Source: Rhizobacter sp. AJA081-3 (lineage in GTDB: Bacteria > Pseudomonadota > Gammaproteobacteria > Burkholderiales > Burkholderiaceae_C). From it: a DNA stretch of 64,000 nucleotides. Location of the stretch: the NCBI RefSeq assembly GCF_017795745.1, contig NZ_CP059067.1, positions 1,550,001 through 1,614,000 on the forward strand, in the 5' to 3' direction. How positions within the stretch are numbered: the stretch's first letter is position 1; each line of letters opens with the position of its first letter. Shown here in pieces: positions 27,827 to 36,614 of the stretch. The translations under genes and the position numbers were made by a program. Below the pieces are notes generated by a model. That model was not told where the DNA came from and did not search any database. It was given only the letters and a program-made list of their open reading frames with translations.

Positions 27827-29986
27827 TCAGTCGGCGCGCGACAGTTGCTGCCACAGGTAGGTGAACTCCAGCGCCTGCAGCGTGGCGCGCTGCTCATTGT
27901 CGGCGGCGCCGCCGTGGCCACCCTCGATGTTCTCGTAATACAGCACCGGGTGGCCGTACTCTCTCAGCCGCGCCACCATCTTGCGTGCGTGGCCGGGGTG
28001 CACGCGGTCGTCGCGCGTCGAGGTGGTGAACAGCGCCGTCGGGTACTTGCCGTCGCGCCGGACGTTCTGGTACGGGCTGTAGCGCGAGATCCACGCCCAT
28101 TCTTCCGGCAGCTCGGGGTTGCCGTACTCGGCCACCCAGCTCGCGCCGGCAAGCAGCTTGTGGAAACGCTTCATGTCCAGCAGCGGCACCTGGCAGACGA
28201 CGGCGTTGAACAACTCCGGCCGCTGCAGCATCACCGCGCCGACCAGCAGCCCGCCGTTGCTGCCGCCTTCGATGCCCAGGTGGCGCGGGCTGCTGATCTT
28301 GCGGCGCACCAGGTCTTCGGCCACGGCGATGAAGTCGTCGTAGCTGCGCTGCTTGTCGGCCTTCATCGCCGCCTGGTGCCATCGCGGGCCGAACTCGCCA
28401 CCGCCGCGGATGTTGGCCACCACCAGCACGCCGCCGCGCTGGTACCAGGCGGCACCGAAACCGCGCGAGTACCAGGGCTCCAGCGAGATCTGGAAACCGC
28501 CATAGCCATAGAGCAGGGTCGGGTTGTTGCCATCGGCTTTCGCGCCGCGCGGCCAGACCACGAAGTAGGGCACGCGCGTGCCGTCGCGGCTGGTGGCGAA
28601 GTGCTGCTCGGCGCGCATGCCGACCGAGTCGAACGAGGCCGGCAGCGACTTCAGCGTGTCGCGCTTGTCGCTGCCGCTGCGGCCCAGCAGCAGCGAGTCG
28701 GGCGTGAGGAAGTCGGTATAGCTCAGCAGGTACTGCTCGGCCAGCGGATCGTCGCGGCTGAGCGGGTCGTGCAGCCCGGTCACGCCGAGGTTGCCGGGCG
28801 ATGGCGCGTCGACGGCGCGGCGCGCAAAGCGCCCGTTGGCGTCTCGCTTCCATTCCTCCAACCGGCCGGTGACGTTGTCGAGGATGTTGACCAGCACATG
28901 GCTGCGCGTCAGCGCGATGCCGGCCAGCGATCGCGTCTCGGTGGGCTCGAACAGCACCTGGAAGCGCCGCTCGCCCTTCAGGTAGGCAGCCATGTCGGCG
29001 GCCAGCAGCGAGCCCTTGGGATGCAGGCGTTCGCCCGCCTTCAGGTCGCTGCGCAGCTCGAGCAGCAGCGTGTCGCCGGCCACGCCGGCACTGTGCATGA
29101 ATGAGACGCGGGCGTCGTCGGGCACCTCGAGCCGGACCAGCGCGTCGCCTTGCAGCAGGTAATGCTCCTGGCGGAAGAAGTCGAGCGCGCGCACGATCAG
29201 CGTGCGCTCGAAGCCGGGCGTGGTGTCTACCGACACGCCGACCCAGATGTTCTCGCGCCGGCCCTCGAACACGGTCTTCGCGTCGGCCAGCGGCGTGCCG
29301 CGCTTCCAGCGCTTGAGGATGCGCGGGTAGCCCGAATCGGTCATCGAGCCGGGGCCGAAATCGGTGCCGACGTAGAGCGTGTCGGCGTCCACCCAGGCGA
29401 CGTCGGACTTGGCCTCGGGCAGCACGAAGCCGCCGGCGACGAAGGACTTGGCCACGCTGTCGAACTCGCGGACCACCTTCGCATCGGCGCCGCCGCGCGA
29501 CAGCGAGATCAGGCAGCGGCGGTAGTCGGGGCCGAGGCATTCGGCGCCCGCCCAGACCCAGTTCTCCTTCTCGGCGGCGGCCAGCGCGTCGAGGTCGAGC
29601 ACGGTCTCCCACTTCGGGCTGGCCTTGCGGTATTCGTCCAGCGTGGTGCGACGCCACAGGCCGCGCTTGTGGGTGGCGTCCTGCCAGAGGTTGTAGAACC
29701 AGTCGCCGCGGCGCGACACGGCCGGGATGCGGTCCTGCGAGTTGAGCACCGCGAGCAGCTTTTCGCGCGTCGGCGCGAAGTCCGCTCGGGCTCCGAGCAG
29801 CTTCTGCGTTTCGGCATTGCGTTCCCGCACCCAGGCCAGGGCCTTGTCGCCCTGCACCTCCTCGAGCCAGAGGTGCGGGTCGTCGTCGGCTGCGGCGGGT
29901 TTGTCTTGGGACATGGCCATCGGGGTCAGGGCGGTCGCCAGCGCGCAAAGCAGCCAGCAGGTCAGGGTTCGTCGGTTCGTCATCAT
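27827..29986 (-). CDS. Prolyl oligopeptidase family serine peptidase (S9A), secreted
   Basis: The 719-residue protein has a signal peptide (residues 1-26, ending A-M-S), so it is periplasmic or secreted. An N-terminal beta-propeller (about 75-440) precedes the alpha/beta hydrolase domain. The nucleophile Ser lies in G-G-S-N-G-G near residue 577, the Asp in D-D-R-V-H-P near 660 and the His in E-G-G-H-G-G near 697. The start has two adjacent ATGs; the first (29986) overlaps the stop of the upstream GNAT gene by one base. It probably clips peptides after proline. Confidence 0.92.
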   Translation of the reverse strand: MMTNRRTLTCWLLCALATALTPMAMSQDKPAAADDDPHLWLEEVQGDKALAWVRERNAETQKLLGARADFAPTREKLLAVLNSQDRIPAVSRRGDWFYNLWQDATHKRGLWRRTTLDEYRKASPKWETVLDLDALAAAEKENWVWAGAECLGPDYRRCLISLSRGGADAKVVREFDSVAKSFVAGGFVLPEAKSDVAWVDADTLYVGTDFGPGSMTDSGYPRILKRWKRGTPLADAKTVFEGRRENIWVGVSVDTTPGFERTLIVRALDFFRQEHYLLQGDALVRLEVPDDARVSFMHSAGVAGDTLLLELRSDLKAGERLHPKGSLLAADMAAYLKGERRFQVLFEPTETRSLAGIALTRSHVLVNILDNVTGRLEEWKRDANGRFARRAVDAPSPGNLGVTGLHDPLSRDDPLAEQYLLSYTDFLTPDSLLLGRSGSDKRDTLKSLPASFDSVGMRAEQHFATSRDGTRVPYFVVWPRGAKADGNNPTLLYGYGGFQISLEPWYSRGFGAAWYQRGGVLVVANIRGGGEFGPRWHQAAMKADKQRSYDDFIAVAEDLVRRKISSPRHLGIEGGSNGGLLVGAVMLQRPELFNAVVCQVPLLDMKRFHKLLAGASWVAEYGNPELPEEWAWISRYSPYQNVRRDGKYPTALFTTSTRDDRVHPGHARKMVARLREYGHPVLYYENIEGGHGGAADNEQRATLQALEFTYLWQQLSRAD

Positions 29987-30261
29987 CAGCCCAGCAGGCT
30001 CTGCACTTCGGGGTGGCGGCGCACGTAGGCCTGCACGTAGGAGCACAGCGGCCGCACCTTCAGGCCCTGCTCGCGGGCATGGGCCAGCGCGGCGCGCACC
30101 AGCGCCGCGGCGATGCCCTGGCCCTCGAGTTCGGGCGCGACTTCGGTGTGCGTCATGAACATAACGCCGTCGCGCAACCGGTAGTCGCACACGCACAGGT
30201 GGCCGTGCACCGTGGCGCTGAAGCGGCCCAGCGCAACGTCGTGCTCGATCGGGATGCCCAT
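29986..30261 (-). CDS. Small GNAT family N-acetyltransferase (YjdJ-like)
   Basis: The 91-residue protein is a minimal GNAT domain. The acetyl-CoA pyrophosphate loop is in the segment L-E-G-Q-G-I-A-A-A-L-V (about 46-56), preceded by the beta strand M-F-M-T-H-T-E-V. A conserved C-S-Y-V near residue 73 matches the small YjdJ/GTL3-like subgroup. The acceptor substrate is unknown. Its stop shares one base with the S9 peptidase start. YaeQ lies 23 bases upstream on the same strand, suggesting a yaeQ-GNAT-S9-DUF924 unit. Confidence 0.85.
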   Translation of the reverse strand: MGIPIEHDVALGRFSATVHGHLCVCDYRLRDGVMFMTHTEVAPELEGQGIAAALVRAALAHAREQGLKVRPLCSYVQAYVRRHPEVQSLLG

Positions 30262-30284
30262 GGTTCGCCTCCGTGGAACGCGGC

Positions 30285-30839
30285 TCAGCGCGGGTTCAGC
30301 CGCACCGGCGTCACCTCCACCGAGGTGGCGCCGTCGCCGACCCAGGCGGTGCCGTCCTGCACCGTCACCTGCAGCTGCATGGTACGTTGAGCCAGCGCCG
30401 CCAGCGCCTGGCTCTGCGCCGCGTCGATCTGCCAGACCTCGATGTTCGAGGCGCGCGAGATCTTGTTCGCGATGCCGTTCCACCAGATCGGCGTGCTCGC
30501 GGCAAAGGCGTAGACGCTGACCTTGTCGGCACGGCCGGCGGCGCGCAGCAGCCGCTTGTCGTCGGGCTGGCCCATCTCGAGCCAGTGGCGGATGCGGCCG
30601 GTCAGGTCGCGGTGCCAGAGCTCGGGCTCGTCGACGTCCGACAGACCCTTGCCCATCTCGAGCGTGCCCTGGTGGTCGTCGGCGGGCACGTTCAGCGCGA
30701 AGGCCAGTACGCGCACCAGCATGCGCTCGTCGGTCTCCGAGGGGTGGCGGGCCAGCGTCAGTGCATGGTCGGCGTAGATGCCTCGGTCCATGTCGGCGAG
30801 CTGCACGCGGGCTTTGAAGATGGTGGCCTTGAGTGCCAT
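30285..30839 (-). CDS. yaeQ: YaeQ family protein
   Basis: The 184-residue protein matches YaeQ: M-A-L-K-A-T-I-F-K start, H-P-S-E-T-D-E-R-M near residue 32, L-W-H-R-D-L-T-G-R-I near 73, and W-W-N near 118. The fold is a PD-(D/E)XK nuclease relative with no established function. It is cytoplasmic and likely first in the leftward unit that continues into the GNAT and S9 genes. Confidence 0.95.
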   Translation of the reverse strand: MALKATIFKARVQLADMDRGIYADHALTLARHPSETDERMLVRVLAFALNVPADDHQGTLEMGKGLSDVDEPELWHRDLTGRIRHWLEMGQPDDKRLLRAAGRADKVSVYAFAASTPIWWNGIANKISRASNIEVWQIDAAQSQALAALAQRTMQLQVTVQDGTAWVGDGATSVEVTPVRLNPR

Positions 30840-30919
30840 GGGCGGTGCGGCGCAAAGCCGCGATTAGACCAGAGCCCCGTGCTCCGCCCGGCGGGCCCTT
30901 CGCGGCGGGCCGGCCGCGC

Positions 30920-31450
30920 TCAGGGCTTCTCGGCCAGCGTCTTCAGGCCCGCCAGGCCGTCGGCGAAGTCCTTGCCGATCATGGCGTCGGCGCCCAGCGC
31001 GAACCAGCGCATCAGCGGGTTGCTGCCCATGTCGCCGTTGATGCGCCAGGTCACCCGCGTTCCGGCGCCCTCGGGTGCCAGGCTGACGTCGCCGGTCGAG
31101 GTGGTGCCGAAGTCGGGGAAGAAGAGTTCGTAGTCGACGCGGGTGGGCGCCGTGGCCGCGGTGAAGGTCATGCGACCGTCGCCCTCGGTCTTGCTCTGCC
31201 ACGACCAGGCCGCGCCCGCGCCGCTGGGCGGGCCGCTGTAGCTCATCTGCATCTGCGGATCGCGCTGGTTCCACACCGTCCAGTCCTTCCAGCGGCGCGG
31301 GTCGACCACCAGCGCATAGACCTTGTCGGGTGGCGCGGCGATCGAGACGCTGCGCGCCACCGAGAACTTCGGCGACAGCAGGAAGCCGCCGAGCACGAGC
31401 ACGGCAGCGAGCACCAGGATGAGCACGAGCAGCGCCTTGACGATCTTCAT
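30920..31450 (-). CDS. SRPBCC (START-like) domain protein, membrane anchored
   Basis: The 176-residue product has one N-terminal hydrophobic helix (about 4-26) followed by a polyketide cyclase/SRPBCC fold. Its typical first strand and helix read S-V-S-I-A-A-P-P-D-K-V-Y-A-L-V-V-D-P-R-R-W. The family binds hydrophobic ligands; none can be named here. The ATG at 31450 was chosen because the hydrophobic anchor begins immediately after it. It follows the oxidoreductase gene by 44 bases on the same strand. Confidence 0.82.
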   Translation of the reverse strand: MKIVKALLVLILVLAAVLVLGGFLLSPKFSVARSVSIAAPPDKVYALVVDPRRWKDWTVWNQRDPQMQMSYSGPPSGAGAAWSWQSKTEGDGRMTFTAATAPTRVDYELFFPDFGTTSTGDVSLAPEGAGTRVTWRINGDMGSNPLMRWFALGADAMIGKDFADGLAGLKTLAEKP

Positions 31451-31494
31451 CGCGACTCCTGTCGTTGGAGGGGTGCCGCAGTCTGCCCCCTGGC

Positions 31495-32586
31495 TCAGCG
31501 CGGGGCAATACCGGATGTATCGAAATCTTCCGGCGACTCGGAACCGCACTCGCGGCCCTCACGGGCACTGCGCTGGCCGAGCTCGAGCCATCCCATCACG
31601 GCACAGGCCTGCGACGCGGGCACCGGGTTGTCGCCCAGGCCCTGCAACGCGTCGCGCAGCGCGGCGTAGTAGGCGCCGTGGCAGCCGCGACTCAAGGGCA
31701 GCGGCTCGGTGCGCAGCGAGTCGGCACCGGCGCGCGTCAGCAGGCTGGCCTGCCGGTCCACGCCCCAGCCGGGCGCTGCCGGCCAGGCCGGGCGCGCGCC
31801 GGCCTTCAGTGCCTCTTCCTGCGGGTCCAGGCCCTGCTTGACCCAGCTGCCCTGCGTTCCGTGCACCACGAAGCGCGGCGAGGCGGCGGCGGCCAGCAGG
31901 CTGGCGCGCAGCACCACGCGCCGCCCGGGGTAGCGCAGCCGGGCCTGGAACCAGTCGTCGGAGTGGCCGCCGTCGCGCAGCACCGCCTGGTCGAGCGCGA
32001 TCGCCTGCGGCGTGCCGAACAGCTGCAGCGCCTGGTCGAGCAGGTGCGGCCCGAGGTCGAACCACAGCCCCGCGCCCGGCGCCGCCGACTCGCGCCAGCG
32101 ATCGCGAACCACCGGGCGATAGCGGTCGAACGCCGACTCGAGGTGCACGATGCGCCCGAGCTCGCCCCGCTCGATCAGCGCCCGCAGCGTCAGGAAGTCG
32201 CTGTCCCAGCGCCGGTTGTGGAACACCGACAGCAGCCGCCCGCGCGCCTGCGCCAGCGCCGTCAGCTCGCGCGCCTGCGCCAGCGTCAGCGTGAAAGGCT
32301 TGTCGACGACCACGTTGCGGCCCGCCGAGAGCGCGGCATGAGCGAGCGAATGGTGGCTGTCGTTGGGGCTGGCGATCACCACCAGGTCGAGGTCGGCGCG
32401 CGCGATGAGCGCGTGCGCATCCCCAAGCACCTCGACCGCCGGCCAGTCGGCGTGCACGCGCGCGGCGTCGCGGCTGGACACGGCGGCCAGTTCCAACCCC
32501 GGCACGCCGGCGATCAGCGGTGCATGGAAGGTCCGGGCGGCGTAGCCGTAGCCGATCAGGCCGACGCGCAGGGCGGGTGGGGGCAT
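31495..32586 (-). CDS. Gfo/Idh/MocA family oxidoreductase
   Basis: The 363-residue NAD(P)-dependent enzyme has the Rossmann G-L-I-G-Y-G-Y-A-A-R-T-F near residue 10 and the family's V-V-I-A-S-P-N-D-S-H and V-D-K-P-F-T-L segments (about 67-100). The K-P lysine is part of the active site. The C-terminal domain has D-L-G-P-H-L-L-D-Q-A-L near 180. Substrate is probably a polyol, inositol or sugar derivative. It is divergent from the glutathione reductase gene with 57 bases between starts, and the SRPBCC gene follows. Confidence 0.9.
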   Translation of the reverse strand: MPPPALRVGLIGYGYAARTFHAPLIAGVPGLELAAVSSRDAARVHADWPAVEVLGDAHALIARADLDLVVIASPNDSHHSLAHAALSAGRNVVVDKPFTLTLAQARELTALAQARGRLLSVFHNRRWDSDFLTLRALIERGELGRIVHLESAFDRYRPVVRDRWRESAAPGAGLWFDLGPHLLDQALQLFGTPQAIALDQAVLRDGGHSDDWFQARLRYPGRRVVLRASLLAAAASPRFVVHGTQGSWVKQGLDPQEEALKAGARPAWPAAPGWGVDRQASLLTRAGADSLRTEPLPLSRGCHGAYYAALRDALQGLGDNPVPASQACAVMGWLELGQRSAREGRECGSESPEDFDTSGIAPR

Positions 32587-32643
32587 GGCGGGGTGCGGCA
32601 AGATGCGGTCGGCGCATTGTCGCGCCGGACTGCGGAGCGACGC

Positions 32644-33996
32644 ATGAGCTCGACCCCCTTCGACCTGTTCGTCATCGGCGCCGGCAGCGGTGGCGTGCGT
32701 GCCGCGCGGATGGCCGCGCAGCGTGGCGCGCGTGTCGCGGTGGCCGAGAGCGGCGCACTCGGCGGCACCTGCGTCAACCTGGGCTGCATCCCGAAGAAGC
32801 TGTACAGCCACGCGGCGCACTTCGCCGATGCTTTCGAGCAGTCGCGCGGCTTCGGCTGGACGCCCGGCGAGGCGCGTTTCGACTGGTCGCTGCTCAAGGC
32901 CAACCGTGCGCGCGAGATCGCCCGCCTGAACGGCGTCTACGAGAAGCTGCTGCGCGATGCCGGCGTGACGATCCTGCACGGCCGCGCGCGGCTCGGCTCG
33001 CCGCGCACGGTGCTCGTCGACGGTGTCGAGCATGCAACGCAGCGTGTGCTCGTGGCCACCGGCGGCCACTCGGTGGTGCCGGAGTACCCTGGCGGCGAAC
33101 TGGCCGTCACCTCCGACGCGATGTTCGACCTGCCCCAGTTCCCGCGCGATCTGGTCGTGGTCGGCGGTGGCTACATCGCCTGCGAGTTCGCGTCCATCTT
33201 CCGCGGCCTGGGGGCCAGGGTGACGCAGCTCGTTCGCGGCGATCAGATCCTGCGCGGCTTCGACGAAGACGTGCGTGGCTTTCTCGCCCGGCAGATGGCG
33301 CAGCACGGCGTCGAGCTGCGCACCGGCGTGCGGCCGGCGTCGATCGAGCGTGCCGGCGACGCACTGAAGCTCACGCTCAGCGACGGCAGCACGTTGGCTG
33401 CCGACACTGTGCTGCAGGCCACCGGCCGCCGCCCCAACACGGCCGGGCTGGGCCTGCAGGCGCTGGGCGTGCGCCTGGACGAACGAGGCGCGATCGTCGT
33501 CGACGAGGCCTTCGAGTCTTCGGTACCCGGCGTGCACGCGGTCGGCGACGTGATCGACCGCCTTCAGCTCACGCCGGTAGCGCTGGCCGAGGCGATGGTG
33601 CTGGTCGACCGGCTGTTCGGCAGCGGCGCCCGCCGCATCGACTACGAGCTCGTGCCGACCGCCGTGTTCACCCATCCGAACGTGGCCACCGTCGGCCTGA
33701 CCGAGGCCCAGGCACGAGTGCGGTACGCCGCGGTGAAGGTGTTCCGCACCGAGTTCAAGCCGCTCAAGCACACGCTGTCGGGCAGCCCGGAGCGGGTGCT
33801 GATGAAGCTGCTGGTCGACGCTGCCACCGACCGGGTGGTCGGCCTGCACATGGTGGGCGACGAGGCCGGCGAGGTGGTGCAGGGTTTTGCGGTGGCCCTG
33901 AAGGCCGGCGCGACCAAGGCGCAGTTCGACGCCACCATCGGTATCCACCCCAGCGCGGCGGAGGAGTTCGTGACGCTGCGCGAGCCGGTGGCATGA
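32644..33996 (+). CDS. gor: Glutathione-disulfide reductase
   Basis: The 450-residue flavoprotein keeps glutathione reduced with NADPH. The FAD-binding G-A-G-S-G-G is near residue 12. The redox disulfide is C43-V-N-L-G-C48 (G-G-T-C-V-N-L-G-C-I-P-K-K). The NADPH-binding G-G-G-Y-I-A is near residue 176, and the C-terminal dimer segment has H-P-S-A-A-E-E with the catalytic His. The similarity pattern (V-N-L-G-C-I-P-K-K-L) is that of glutathione rather than lipoamide or mercuric enzymes. A small secreted coiled-coil gene follows 30 bases later. Confidence 0.93.
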   Translation: MSSTPFDLFVIGAGSGGVRAARMAAQRGARVAVAESGALGGTCVNLGCIPKKLYSHAAHFADAFEQSRGFGWTPGEARFDWSLLKANRAREIARLNGVYEKLLRDAGVTILHGRARLGSPRTVLVDGVEHATQRVLVATGGHSVVPEYPGGELAVTSDAMFDLPQFPRDLVVVGGGYIACEFASIFRGLGARVTQLVRGDQILRGFDEDVRGFLARQMAQHGVELRTGVRPASIERAGDALKLTLSDGSTLAADTVLQATGRRPNTAGLGLQALGVRLDERGAIVVDEAFESSVPGVHAVGDVIDRLQLTPVALAEAMVLVDRLFGSGARRIDYELVPTAVFTHPNVATVGLTEAQARVRYAAVKVFRTEFKPLKHTLSGSPERVLMKLLVDAATDRVVGLHMVGDEAGEVVQGFAVALKAGATKAQFDATIGIHPSAAEEFVTLREPVA

Positions 33997-34026
33997 TGGC
34001 GCCCGTTCGCACTGACCTGAGCTGCC

Positions 34027-34512
34027 ATGAGACTTGTTGTCGCCCTCGGCCTGAGCCTGAGCTTCTGCGCCGCCACCCTGCCGCAGGCAGCCGCTGCGCC
34101 GGGTGACAAGCTGCGGCTGGGCATGTTCGGTTCGGGCAAGGCCGTCGGGCCCTTGCTCACGCGCGCCGAACTGCGCGAATGTCTCGCGCTGCAGGGGCGC
34201 ATCAAGAGCGGCAGCGACACCGCCGCCGCCGACCGCGAGCAGCTTCAGAAGGAGAAGGCCGAGCTGGTGCGCCAGGGCGAGGAGCTCAAAGCCCAGTTCG
34301 CGGCACTGGACCGCACCAGCGTCGAGGCGATCGAGCAGTACCGTGCCAATGCCCTTGAGCGCGACAAGGCGATCGATGCCTTCGAGGCCCGCACCAGCGA
34401 ATTCAATGCCCGGCTGACCGCGCTGGGCGAGGATCGGGCAGGGTTTACCCAGAGATGCGACAACCGCCGCTTCGACGAGCTCGACGAAGCCGCCATTCGC
34501 AACGGCAAGTGA
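34027..34512 (+). CDS. Hypothetical secreted coiled-coil protein
   Basis: The 161-residue product has a signal peptide (residues 1-24, ending A-A-A-A). Most of the mature part (about 50-145) is charged and helical with heptad-like spacing (Q-L-Q-K-E-K-A-E-L-V-R-Q-G-E-E-L-K), so a periplasmic coiled coil is likely. Two cysteines (L-R-E-C-L near 52 and Q-R-C-D-N near 144) could pair across the hairpin. I do not recognise a family. It follows gor closely and may be co-transcribed. Confidence 0.7.
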   Translation: MRLVVALGLSLSFCAATLPQAAAAPGDKLRLGMFGSGKAVGPLLTRAELRECLALQGRIKSGSDTAAADREQLQKEKAELVRQGEELKAQFAALDRTSVEAIEQYRANALERDKAIDAFEARTSEFNARLTALGEDRAGFTQRCDNRRFDELDEAAIRNGK

Positions 34513-34619
34513 CACTCGTCAACACGGCTGGTTTCGTGAGAGAAGACAAGCTCTGCTTAAGCGGGCATGGCTAGAGTGCACCGACGATCCCCCCAGAGGG
34601 TTCGCCGCCACTCAAGCCC

Positions 34620-36572
34620 ATGACCGAAACGCCCATTCAAGCTCAACGCACAGCACCCACCGCGGGCCGCCTGGCCCTGGCCGGGCCGCTCTTCGTGGCT
34701 TTCGTGGTCGTCAGTGCGCTGACCCGGCTCGGTCTTGCGGCCTTCAATGCCGATACCTCGCTGTTCGAGCCCTTGCGCCTGGGCCCGGCCGTGCTGCTCG
34801 GCCTGGGCTACGACGTGGCGGTGGCGCTGTGGTGGTGTCTGCCCCTGGTGCTGCTGGGTTGGTGGTGGCCCGCCGCCCGCGCCCGATCCGCGCTGGGCAT
34901 CGTGGCGCTGGTGCTGACGGCGGCATTGATCGGCGGTCTGGTGTTCGTCAGCGTCGCGGAGTTCGTGTTCTGGAACGAGTTCGCCTCGCGCTTCAACTTC
35001 ATCGCCGTCGACTACCTGCTCTATACCCGCGAGGTGATCGGCAACATCCGCGAGTCCTACCGGTTGACGCCACTGTTCGCCGGCATCGGCGTGGCCACCT
35101 TGCTGCTGACGCTGGCCCTGGCCCGGCGCATGCGCCGCGCGGCCCTGGAGCCGGCGCCCGGGCTCTGGCGGCGCAGCGGGCACGCGGCTCTGTACGTGGC
35201 TGTGGCCGTGGCCGTGACTGCCGGCGTCAATACCGGCTGGAAGGACCGCCTCGGCCAGCCGCAACTGGTGCAGGTGGCCGGCAACGGCGTGTGGGAGTTC
35301 TTCCACGCCGTGCGCTACAACCAGATCGACTACCAGCGCTTCTACGCGACGCTGCCGCAGGCGCAGGTGAATGCGATCCTGCAGCGCCGCTTTGCCGACC
35401 CGGCGCACTACCGCCTGATGGCCACCCCCGAGATGCCGATTCGCCGCGAGGTCATCCCGGACGGGCCGCAGCGCGGGATGAACGTCGTCATGGTGTCCAT
35501 CGAGAGCCTGGGGGCCGAGTTCGTCGAGAGCCTGGGCGGCGCACGCGGGCTCACGCCCAACCTCGAGCGGCTGGGCCGCGAGGGCCTGTTCTTCGAGCGC
35601 ATGTATGCCACCGGCACGCGCACCGTGCGCGGCCTGGAGGCGCTCACGCTGTCCGTGCCGCCCACGCCGGGCCACGCCGTGCCGATGCGGCCCAACAACA
35701 GCGGCCTGTTCACGATCGGCGGCGTGTTCAAGGACAAGGGCTACGAGGCGCTGTACCTGTACGGCGGCTACAGCTACTTCGACAACATGGCCAGCTTCTT
35801 CGGCGGCAACGGCTACACCGTCATCGACCGCACCGCGATCGACAAGAAGGACATCCACCACGAGAACATCTGGGGCGTGGCCGACGAAGACCTGTTCGAC
35901 CTCGCACTGCGCGAGATCGACACCCGCGCGGCCGCCGGCAAGAAGGTGTTCGCCCACGTGATGACCACCTCCAACCACCGGCCCTACACCTACCCGGCCG
36001 ACCGCATCGACATCCCTTCGGGCACCGGTCGCGACGGTGCTGTCAAGTACACCGACTTCGCCATCGGCCAGTTCGTCGAGAAGGCGCGCCAGCGGCCCTG
36101 GTTCGACAACACGCTGTTCGTCTTCGTGGCCGACCACACCTCGATCGCGCGCGGCCGCAGCGACCTGCCGATGGAGCGCTATCACATCCCGATGGTGATG
36201 TACGCACCCGGCAAGATCGCGCCCAGGCGCGTCGACGCGCTGTCCTCGCAGATCGACGTGGCGCCCACGCTGCTCGGCTGGCTGAATGTGCCCTACGTGT
36301 CGGAGTTCTTCGGCCGCGACGTGCTGCGTGACGGCGGGCCGGCGCCCTCGCTGTTCATGGCCAACTACCAGACGGTGGGCTTCGTCGGCGAAGGGATGCA
36401 GGTCGAATTGCGGCCCAAGCAGGGCACCCGCGTCACTGGCGTGGACGGCAGCAAGCCCAGCACCGAGCATGCGCAGGAAGCGCTGGACGAGGGCATCGCC
36501 TTCTATCAGGCCGCCGCGCAGCGGTTTTCGTCACGGCGCTTCGAGCCCCCACCGCCGCCCAAGGAACGCTGA
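34620..36572 (+). CDS. LTA-synthase/OpgB-like phosphoglycerol transferase, membrane
   Basis: The 650-residue protein has about five N-terminal transmembrane helices (within 20-210) and an extracytoplasmic sulfatase-fold domain (about 285-600). Features include V-M-V-S-I-E-S-L-G-A near residue 297 with the metal-binding Glu, and a T-G-T-R-T-V-R-G segment in which T335 is the probable nucleophile. T-T-S-N-H-R-P-Y is near 453, and F-V-A-D-H-T-S near 502. This is the architecture of Gram-positive lipoteichoic acid synthases and of Gram-negative enzymes that add phosphoglycerol to periplasmic glucans. Its acceptor is unknown. It stands alone, with 107 bases upstream. Confidence 0.85.
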   Translation: MTETPIQAQRTAPTAGRLALAGPLFVAFVVVSALTRLGLAAFNADTSLFEPLRLGPAVLLGLGYDVAVALWWCLPLVLLGWWWPAARARSALGIVALVLTAALIGGLVFVSVAEFVFWNEFASRFNFIAVDYLLYTREVIGNIRESYRLTPLFAGIGVATLLLTLALARRMRRAALEPAPGLWRRSGHAALYVAVAVAVTAGVNTGWKDRLGQPQLVQVAGNGVWEFFHAVRYNQIDYQRFYATLPQAQVNAILQRRFADPAHYRLMATPEMPIRREVIPDGPQRGMNVVMVSIESLGAEFVESLGGARGLTPNLERLGREGLFFERMYATGTRTVRGLEALTLSVPPTPGHAVPMRPNNSGLFTIGGVFKDKGYEALYLYGGYSYFDNMASFFGGNGYTVIDRTAIDKKDIHHENIWGVADEDLFDLALREIDTRAAAGKKVFAHVMTTSNHRPYTYPADRIDIPSGTGRDGAVKYTDFAIGQFVEKARQRPWFDNTLFVFVADHTSIARGRSDLPMERYHIPMVMYAPGKIAPRRVDALSSQIDVAPTLLGWLNVPYVSEFFGRDVLRDGGPAPSLFMANYQTVGFVGEGMQVELRPKQGTRVTGVDGSKPSTEHAQEALDEGIAFYQAAAQRFSSRRFEPPPPPKER

Positions 36573-36578
36573 GGCTCC

Positions 36579-36584
36579 TAGAAT
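36579..36584 (+). promoter_or_regulatory. Candidate -10 box for dcp
   Basis: TAGAAT (one mismatch from TATAAT) stands out in GC-rich DNA 30 bases before the dcp ATG. No -35 element is visible at the normal distance. A start about seven bases downstream would fall inside the first arm of the hairpin at 36587-36612. Confidence 0.4.
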
Positions 36585-36586
36585 CC

Positions 36587-36612
36587 CGGCTTCTCACACC
36601 GCCGAGAAGCCG
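36587..36612 (+). promoter_or_regulatory. Perfect 9-bp hairpin abutting the dcp start codon
   Basis: CGGCTTCTC (36587-36595) pairs perfectly with GAGAAGCCG (36604-36612) across an eight-base loop, ending two bases before ATG 36615. The only purine-rich, ribosome-site-like sequence (GAGAAG) is inside the second arm, so the helix would hide it if the whole hairpin is transcribed. Confidence 0.5.
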
Positions 36613-36614
36613 CC

